A DNA stretch of 64,000 nt, taken from NCBI RefSeq assembly GCF_000276665.1, contig NW_004955417.1:11719656-11783655 (forward strand), in the 5' to 3' direction. The notes under the pieces were generated by a model that did not search any database, had not been told where the DNA came from, and was given only the letters and a program-made list of their open reading frames with translations. The stretch's first letter is position 1, and each line of letters begins with the position of its first letter. Of this stretch, positions 57,186 to 64,000 are shown piece by piece. Both the position numbers and the translations under genes were made by a program. This DNA is from Chinchilla lanigera (taxonomy: Eukaryota; Chordata; Mammalia; Rodentia; Chinchillidae).

Positions 57186-58104
57186 ACTTCTAAAGCTTAT
57201 TTTTGTTTCATTCAGTTCCTTTAATGATGGATGATACCTTGTATGAAATGGAACAACAGACTATGGAATGCTTGACTAGAAGGAACCCCAGAGATGGGAT
57301 CTCAGATCTCTGTACTTTACTAATAGGAACTTGATGTGCCCAAGTTACCACCACAACTCTAGGAGAGGGGTAGACCAAAGACTCTAAATTCAAACACTTC
57401 TACAAAATAAGGAAAAAGTGTGAAATGATCATGTTTTTTATTTATAAGGAGCAGTTCTCTTCTCCACTTTCACATGCCTCCCCGCCTACCCCAGCTCTTC
57501 ATTCTGCAGTCTTGGGTTGATGAGGTCCTACACTTAACGTGAACATGCTGTTGAAAGGCCAACAGGGAGTGCAGGTTGAGACCAAGGAAAGAGATGAGAG
57601 GCTGGTGAGTAGGGCCTGAAGGGGAGCTGTTGTTTACATTGAGTGGGCTGCAGGTGACTACTGGGTTTAAGGTTGGGACCTCGGCAGGTACCGTAGGAAG
57701 CTTTTGCCTGTCAGATTCTGCTCTATGCTGTTGCACAAAATTGTGTTAGGGAAGCAAAATGATCAAAGTGGCCATCCTCACTGCCCAAGATATGTACCCG
57801 AGCAATGATGTCCCATGCAGCCAGGGAAGAGGCTGCTGCTCAGAACTCCCTCCACCATAATCTACATCACACCTTTTATCCAAATTCCTCACCTCAACTG
57901 ATCAAGATTTATTTTCTTGTATCTATGGATACAAAGTCACTATGGGGTTCCTTCTAGATACAAAGTCACTATGGAACAGGTTCTTGTTGAAGAGGGTAAA
58001 GACAGAAATAGAGAGATCTGAGATTTTTGAGGGCTGATCATGTTACAGCCCCTGCCTGGGTGTTTCCTGCACATTCTGCTTCCCATCTGTCTTCACATTT
58101 CTTC
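57186..58104. other. Unannotated sequence with an 18-base direct repeat
   Basis: gatacaaagtcactatgg occurs at 57928-57945 and 57957-57974, a 29-base period. No gene recognised. Confidence 0.45.
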
Positions 58105-58205
58105 CATCAGGTGGTGCCATCATCCTGAATCTGCAGATGATGAAACTGGCTTTCCCTGGGGTAGACTGCTTTGCCCCAAGTCCCAGGATTGCAATAGGCT
58201 GAGCT
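58105..58205 (-). mobile_element. MIR SINE fragment, antisense
   Basis: 'ctgcagatgatgaaactggc' followed by 'ccccaagtcccaggattgca' follows the antisense MIR core. Confidence 0.55.
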
Positions 58206-58661
58206 CTATTGGAGGCTAATTTTTTTCAACTCCAGGTCGTCCTTTTCCCCTACAGTGCAGACAGGTGGAGGCTGGACGGAAAGCTGGTGTGGCCGATCTA
58301 TTTGACCCCAGTGTAGAGTCTCTGCCTTGTACTCTTGTTTTTTCCCCTGACTTCTGACCAGCAGGTCCCAGTACGTAGACCCTTCTGGCTGCCTGGACGG
58401 AGAGTATTCTGCTGCTATGCTTCTGAACTGGGTATCTAGATTTTGGTCTACACTGTTTCCCCAAACACCCAACTTAAACAGACCGCTCTCCTCCTCCCAT
58501 CTGGCCTTGCCTGGCTGATATCTTGAGCCAGCCCATTTGATTACATGGCAAAAAGGCCCAGATGTCAGTCCAGTCACTGAGGTGGGTGAGGGGCCCCGGC
58601 CCATGAAATTTATGTGGAAACCAGAGGCCTGCAGCCACTCTGGTGGACGGGCCTGACACAC
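58206..58661 (-). other. 151-codon open frame, unrecognised
   Basis: The longest uninterrupted frame of the window, with a start codon at 58659-58661. Its product is hydrophilic, without a signal peptide, transmembrane segment or motif I recognise. No repeat underlies it. Two shorter frames overlap it on the same strand. The local GC content is raised, which lengthens chance frames. I treat it as unproven rather than a gene. Confidence 0.2.
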
Positions 58662-58724
58662 AGGACGTGGTGGGTCCTTAGCTAAGCGTCTTGAGTAAGA
58701 GACACTAGCACCCCACTACACCAT

Positions 58725-58830
58725 GTGTAAGGGGGTAATGACACCTGCCTTGCAGCACTGGCCCATGAGTACATGAAATAATGGTTGCAAGCTGCAAACC
58801 TTGTACAGTAGGAGCTCAGTAAGTGTTAAC
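58725..58830 (+). mobile_element. MIR SINE 3' part, sense
   Basis: 'gtaatgacacctgccttgca' and 'acatgaaataatggttgcaa', with 'tgtacagtaggagctcagta' at the end, follow the sense MIR 3' region. Confidence 0.65.
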
Positions 58831-59349
58831 GTCTCAACCGCCAGGAGACAGAGCAGGCACCTCTGTTAACTGGCAAGAATAGCTATTTTTCCTAAGTCAC
58901 AAAGATGACCCAAACCACTTTCTCATTATACAAATGTATGATCCAAACCATGTTTTATTTTCTTCATGGATCTCTCTCAAGGCATTCATAACCCACATAA
59001 AGTAGATGCACAAGTCCTTTTTGTTCCAAGGGAGCTTTGCAGTTTGCTGTTGATGCAGGTCCCAGGCCTGGCGTTTCTCCTGTGGTCTTCACACTACCCG
59101 TATTACAATAGAAAATCCACTTGAGAAACTGGAGCTGACCAAGTCTCGAGCCGGTTCCCCCATTTATTTCCAGCCCTGGGCTATTTGCTAAAAGCGATAC
59201 AGGTGGGTGGAAGTCAGGTGAGACCCGCTTCTCAGAAGTAACCGGAGATGCCCGCACACCTCGGTGTGTCACTCGGTCCTTTCTTCCTGGGGATGCCAAA
59301 TGCAGTCGGGTGTGGGGCCGGGGCTTGTAGGGATACCCAAATATTTTCT
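58831..59349. other. Unannotated, GC-richer sequence
   Basis: A 111-residue minus-strand frame (58964-59299) is present but unrecognised. No repeat identified. Confidence 0.35.
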
Positions 59350-60160
59350 TGGAAAGTAATCTCAGTTTATTAGAGTTCCTTGTCTCAATTCAGAGTATAG
59401 ATTTTTGAATGCGTTTGCTGACAGATTGACCTGGACTGTGTTTTCCTCTTATTCAGGCAGTGATCGATCTTTATCAAAAGGATTTGTTGACTGACGGGCT
59501 TTCACGGGTCTAATGTGCTGTTTGATACTTTTAAAAGACATATGCCCCTTTGTATAATGAAATTATCTGATAAAAGAGGGAACGAAGCTCAGGTTTTCAG
59601 AAGCATCTCAGCTCCTGGCTGCTCTGGTGACTGCCAGGGAATTTTGTTTTTATTTGCCTGTGATGGAAACCTTACAACCTTTGCTCATATTGTTTTCGAA
59701 TATTCGAGTTTTTAGACTATATACTGTGCTTCTCGGCCTAAGGGCCTGAGCTAAACCAAGATTGTGTTTCCCTCAGGTAAGTACTTCCAGACACTCTATC
59801 CCCTCTGTCTTTATAGCCCTCTTCTCCTCATTACTGTACGGTGTAACTCTAGATGCGCATTATATTCCACATAAAAAGCCATTTCTGTAGCATCTTGTCA
59901 TCGTCTCATGGACGCCGCTTTGAAGGCGTGTTGAGTTCTGAACTCAGAGCCCGACAGCAATGGCTCAAGTGCACCGCGCCGTATTATTTACCCAGATGGG
60001 GTTAATTGTTAGATAAAAGAATGGTCCCTTTCAGGGTACTCTGTTGCAATCGCTCTCACACTGGTTATGGAAGACAGGGAAGTCTATGATAAATATCAAA
60101 CTTTCTAATCAGAAACGAGTCCAGTTGTATTTGAAATCTTGAACTTAATCCAGAATCAGG
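59350..60160. promoter_or_regulatory. Candidate conserved non-coding element
   Basis: About 800 bases free of any recognisable repeat, with several surviving CpGs, homeodomain-type TTAATTGTTAG beside GATAA (60002-60016), and clustered AT-hook-like and GATA-like words. It lacks a reading frame above 66 residues. This texture is typical of developmental enhancers in gene-poor DNA, but only cross-species alignment can show conservation. Confidence 0.3.
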
Positions 60161-61594
60161 AAATGTAGCCACTTGTGTTACTGTTGCTGAAAGAAGAAAA
60201 TGACCTTTTTATTGTAGCTTACATTCACTATTGTGCTTGAGAGCTACAGGGAAGAGAGTAAGTAAATGTAAAGGCTTAAGTAGACTTTTCCTTTTAACAG
60301 GGAGGGTACAACTACACACGCTGAACCATCATCTCCTTAGATTTCCAAGACATTTTTTGCCGGCAGCAAAAATTTTTTGTCTGCACTGAATCTTAAAAAA
60401 TACATATTTTTGCCTAAAAGTTTATAGCAGAACCCTTCTGGCTTCTGGTTTCTATGTGGCTAAGTGGCTAATGCTAGTGCTTTTATTGGTTGATTGGGTA
60501 AGGTACAGCTTGAAGTATAAACTTGCAAAAATCAATTTTCCCAAATCATAAGTGTAGGGGTTGATAGAGTTTTCTCATTCATATATATGTCCGAGTATAT
60601 GCCCATTTTACCTCTGCATTTTAGTACCTGGAAATTTCTCAAGTCTTTTCCAGTCAAATTTTGCCAAAGTAGCCTCTCTCCTAATTTCTGTCATCCATAA
60701 ATCAGTTTTGTCCATTTTTGAATTTTATATCAATGGAATCTTATAATACATAGTCTTTTCTGACTGATTTATTTTACTTAGAGTGAGCATTTTGAGTTTT
60801 ACTACTGTTGTTGGATCTACTATATCACCCTTTTAAAGAAGTATTTTATTTTTCTCAAAATGTTCTTTAAAAGTGACACCAAAGTAAAAAGCAATTTTTA
60901 AAAAAATTCTTATACAGCTGTCTCTGTTGTTGGTTTTATTGTGTTAATATCATAAAGTAGTTCATGAGGTATTTTAAATATATATGCATGTGTACATATA
61001 AAATCTTAATATATATTTATTTACATATATGTATATGTACATATGCATATACAAAAACATGTAAAACATATTCATGTTACAATGAAATATCATTCAAGTA
61101 ATTTCCCACTAAAGTAAAATTCAGGACTAATCAGCAGATTTTAAAGGGTGATATGTGAATAAATTCCTCCATGATCTGATCAAAATAGTAGGGTCATACA
61201 TTAGGATGTGAGATGTCCAACCTGCAAAGGATATACTAAATGGAATTTTGAAACTATTCTGGGTCTGCTCACCGTATTGTCCTGAAAATAAAACCTAACT
61301 GGAAAATCATCAGCCTTGAAAACCATAGATCAAAAAATACCAACCCCAATTAGCCTAGCCCTGCCTAACCTGGCTTACAGAGTAGCTACAGGGCAAAAGA
61401 ATAATGCTGCTAGATAAGCCAAAGATAGCGTGATGGGGGCTGGCAGTTTTGATCTCTAATGATCGAAGCTGATTATTTTCCAGTTATTTTCAAGGAAATG
61501 GGGCATTATGGGCAAAGTCGTCACAAAATATTTACTACTGTCTTAGTCTGAGTTTCACTGCAGTTGAAAAACTTGCACTAAAGTTTCCATTAAT
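60161..61594. other. Unannotated sequence, TA-rich near 60970-61070
   Basis: A stretch of TATATGTA-type simple sequence lies at about 60985-61060. The rest shows no gene or clear repeat. Confidence 0.4.
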
Positions 61595-62447
61595 TCTTTC
61601 AATCATTAATTCCTCATACATTCATGCATTTGATAAATATTTGTTGAGCCTCTTCTGCGGACCAAGGATTGTTCTAAGCACTGTGTGAAGTGCATCAGCA
61701 GTATACACAGCAGATAGGATCCCTCTTCTTGAGGATTTTATATTCTGGTTGCAGGGTAGGCAGTAAAAACTAATTGTGTAAAATAATGGATAAGAATCAT
61801 TTCAAGCTGGATATAGTGGTACATGCCTGTCATTCCTGTACTCTGAGAAGCTGAGGAGGAAGGATCTCAAGTTTGAGGCCAACCTGGGCAACCTAGTGAC
61901 TTAGCAAGACCTTGTCTCAATATAAAATAAATAGAAAGGGGTTGGGGTTGTAGCTCAGTGGGAAGGTCCTAGGTTTGATCCTTAGTACTGAAAAAAAAAA
62001 AAAGTAATTTCAGATAGTGATTAATGCTAAGAAACTAATAAAAATAGTAATGCAGAAAAGAGTGATAATGGAATTGGGGCTATTTAGGTAGGGTGCTATT
62101 TTGGTAGTGTCCTCTGAGGAGAGGATATCTGACCAGAGAATAGGGAGAAGCAGCTGACCATGCACTGATTTAGGGGAAGAAGAGTTGTAGACCAAGAATT
62201 CGTAATGCTCAGCCCTGATGCAGAAGCAGGCTGGTCTGGTTTAAGGGACAGAAAGATGGTCAGTGAAGCTAGAGCCTGGTGGACGAAGGAGACAGTGGTA
62301 GAACTCAAGGCAGAGAAGCAGGCAGCAAGGTCTTATAGATTCTTGTAGGGAACTTAGTCCTTGCAGTTTCAAACGTGATAAGATGTTATTGGGTGATTTT
62401 TAAATAAGGATAATGGCATGGTTTGATTCTGTCATTGAAAGTTCATT
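61595..62447 (-). mobile_element. L2 LINE, antisense, split by B1-ID dimer
   Basis: 'tgataaatatttgttgagcc', 'ggattgttctaagcactgtg' is the complement of the L2 3' end. 62010-62447 continues with 'gcagcaaggtcttatagatt' and 'gataatggcatggtttgatt'. It resumes at 63448 after the L1 insertion and continues toward the window end. Confidence 0.65.
61804..62002 (+). mobile_element. B1-ID dimer SINE, sense
   Basis: B1 part: 'aagctggatatagtggtaca', 'gaggccaacctgggcaacct', 'agcaagaccttgtctcaata'. ID part: 'ggggttggggttgtagctca', 'ggtcctaggtttgatcctta'. It ends in a 13-base A run. A clear fused dimer, nested in L2. Confidence 0.9.
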
Positions 62448-63436
62448 CTGTTTTCAGATAAAGAAATACAAATGGCAAATAAATACATGAGAAAATGTTC
62501 AACATCATTAGTTATTTGTGAAATGCAAGTTAAAACAACACTGAGATTCCATCTTACCCCAGTAAGAATGGCTAGCATTAAGAAATCAACCAATAACAAA
62601 TGCTGGTGAGGTTATGGAGAAAAAGGAACCTTTCTCCACTGCTGGTGGGAATGCAGACTGGTGAAACCACTGTGGAAATCAGTTTGAAGATTCCTCAGCA
62701 AACTAGGACTAGAAGTCCCATTCAATCCAACTATTCCCCTTCTGGGTACTTTCCCAGAAGAACTGAAAACATCATATCATAGTGATATATGTGCACCCAT
62801 GTTTATAGCACCACAATTTGTAATAGCTGAATCGTGGAAGCAACCCACATGCTGATCCACTAAGGAATGGATAAAAACATAAGGGAATATTTTTACATAA
62901 GGGAATATTACTCAGTTATGAAGAAAGAGAATCTCAAGGCTTTTATAGGAAAATGGACACAATTAGAGATCATGCCCATAAGTGAAATAAATCAGGCCTG
63001 CATGTGTAAACATCATATTGTCTTACTAGTGTAAGAACTTGAAAGAGTGAATAAAATCTAGGATGTGCAACAGACATTGTGAAAGGAAAGGAAACTGCTC
63101 AAAAGGAGAGAGCAACTGGATGAGGGAAAAGAGGAAAGAAAGAAGCTGGAAAATATGTATATATGTACACAGGATAGCTAACACAGTTGTACTACTAACT
63201 TTTATTACTCTGTTGAAAGGAACAGTTAATATTTAAGTGTAGGATCAATCTTATATGTCTGTACTTGTTTATCTGAGTATCCAAATTGAAGATATCAATA
63301 TGTGATACAACAACCATTGTTAATTATCTATCACCTCTGTATTGCTTGTATTGTTTTTGTGTTATTTTCTAAATGTACGTGTGTTTGTTAAGATGTTTTT
63401 GTTCTTTTATTTTTAAAATAAAAACAAAAACAAAAA
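62448..63436 (+). mobile_element. Lineage-specific L1, 5'-truncated (989 bp), single-unit 3' UTR
   Basis: It starts in late ORF2 ('acatgagaaaatgttcaaca') and passes 'gagattccatcttaccccag', 'gttatggagaaaaaggaacc' and 'atgtttatagcaccacaatt'. It ends in TTTAAAATAAAAACAAAAACAAAAA. An 11-base TSD (gaaagttcatt) is perfect at 62437-62447 and 63437-63447. ORF2 frames are interrupted. Its 3' UTR has one copy of the unit that is doubled at 1285-1997. Confidence 0.92.
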
Positions 63437-63447
63437 GAAAGTTCATT

Positions 63448-64000
63448 ATGGCTGCTGTGTGAAAGATGGATGGTAGAGTGAAAAAAAAAAAAGAAAACCA
63501 AAAGACCTATTAGTCTCTTATTGAAGGTAGGTGGCTTTGACTTAGCTTTAGATGAGGCAATGATAAGGAGAGAAATGGTAGGATGAGGGTTACTTTTAAG
63601 GTGAGTAGTAAAGCCAAGAGGACTAATTAATTAATTGGATGTAGGGTAGGAGAGGTGGAGTAGCTACCTTTCACTTGATGGCCTAAGAAAGTAGATAAAA
63701 GCTGGAACCTATTAAATGTCATGGAAAAAACTGGAACAATATTAATGTGGGAAGGAAATACTCCAAGACTCTGTTCTGGCTATGTTAAAGTAAATCTATG
63801 TCTATTAGCGTTACCAATGGAAGTGATAAAGAAACAATTGGATAGAGTTATCTGGAAGTCAAGAGAGAAGGCAGGCCTAGGGATCAAAATTTTTGGATCC
63901 ATCAATATAAATCAGTATGAAAAACTATGTGATAGGATAGGGTGACTTAGGAAGACCTTATGAAAAATTGAGACCTAGTATAAGCTCTTTTCCTCTGCTC
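63448..64000 (-). mobile_element. L2 LINE continuation, antisense (cut by window edge)
   Basis: 'atggctgctgtgtgaaagat' and 'ggtgagtagtaaagccaaga' continue the L2 interrupted at 62447. Assignment weakens after about 63700. The 74-residue plus-strand frame at 63721-63945 is unrecognised. Confidence 0.5.

Noticed and set aside
59722..59770. Similarity to the start of U2 snRNA (gcttctcggcct ... gctaa)
   Set aside because: Only a dozen contiguous bases agree, and the following region needs large gaps. No snRNA body or 3' structure follows.
1..64000. A previously undescribed multi-gene system
   Set aside because: No clustered coding genes or coordinated regulatory architecture can be seen. Apart from unannotated stretches, the structure is explained by transposable elements and simple repeats.

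Overview
The window is non-coding mammalian nuclear DNA, AT-rich and dominated by retroelement fossils. I found no intact protein-coding gene, no functional tRNA, rRNA or snRNA gene and no CRISPR array. It looks rodent and probably non-murid. It carries tRNA-Ala-like ID SINEs, 7SL-derived B1 monomers, fused B1+ID dimers (about 38975, 44984, 50483, 61804), many MaLR LTRs, and a lineage-specific L1 whose 3' UTR recurs at least six times. B1+ID dimers are known from squirrel-related and beaver-related rodents. I lean to a castorimorph or sciurognath source but cannot fix the species from sequence alone. A 255-base run of N lies at 41617-41871.

Layout. 1-5.1 kb: L1 tails, ID and B1 SINEs, and a MaLR LTR holding a B1 that itself holds an ID. 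5.6-7.5 kb: an ERVL pol fossil split by a MaLR-type LTR. 8.3-13.4 kb: one LTR, MIR and L2 relics, one ID and mostly unannotated sequence. 13.7-16.1 kb: an old antisense L1, a younger 5'-inverted L1 and a long TTTC microsatellite. 16.5-25.4 kb: two antisense MaLR LTRs, a CRE+TATA module near 19.2 kb, AT-rich unannotated sequence, and MIR and L2 pieces. 25.4-30.4 kb: a class I-like solo LTR, an old L1, a MaLR LTR interrupted by a small hAT-like transposon, L2 and MIR. 30.4-33.1 kb: mostly unannotated, with one conserved-looking block. 33.4-40.7 kb: LTRs, then about 6 kb of L1 in both orientations. 41.5-44.4 kb: two antisense copies of the lineage-specific L1, one containing the gap. 44.9-53 kb: SINEs and long antisense L2. 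53-61.5 kb: the least repetitive part, holding a possible first coding exon (54195-54242) and a block resembling a conserved non-coding element (59350-60160). 61.6-64 kb: an antisense L2 split by a B1-ID dimer and an L1.

Nothing here forms an operon or pathway. The readable biology is a layered insertion history. L2 and MIR are oldest, then old L1 and ERVL, then MaLR LTRs. The hAT-like element, the lineage-specific L1s and the B1/ID SINEs are youngest, and the order is supported by nesting and target-site duplications (TSDs). Family names come from recognition of consensus features, not from a database search. Subfamily names and outer boundaries of old elements are approximate.
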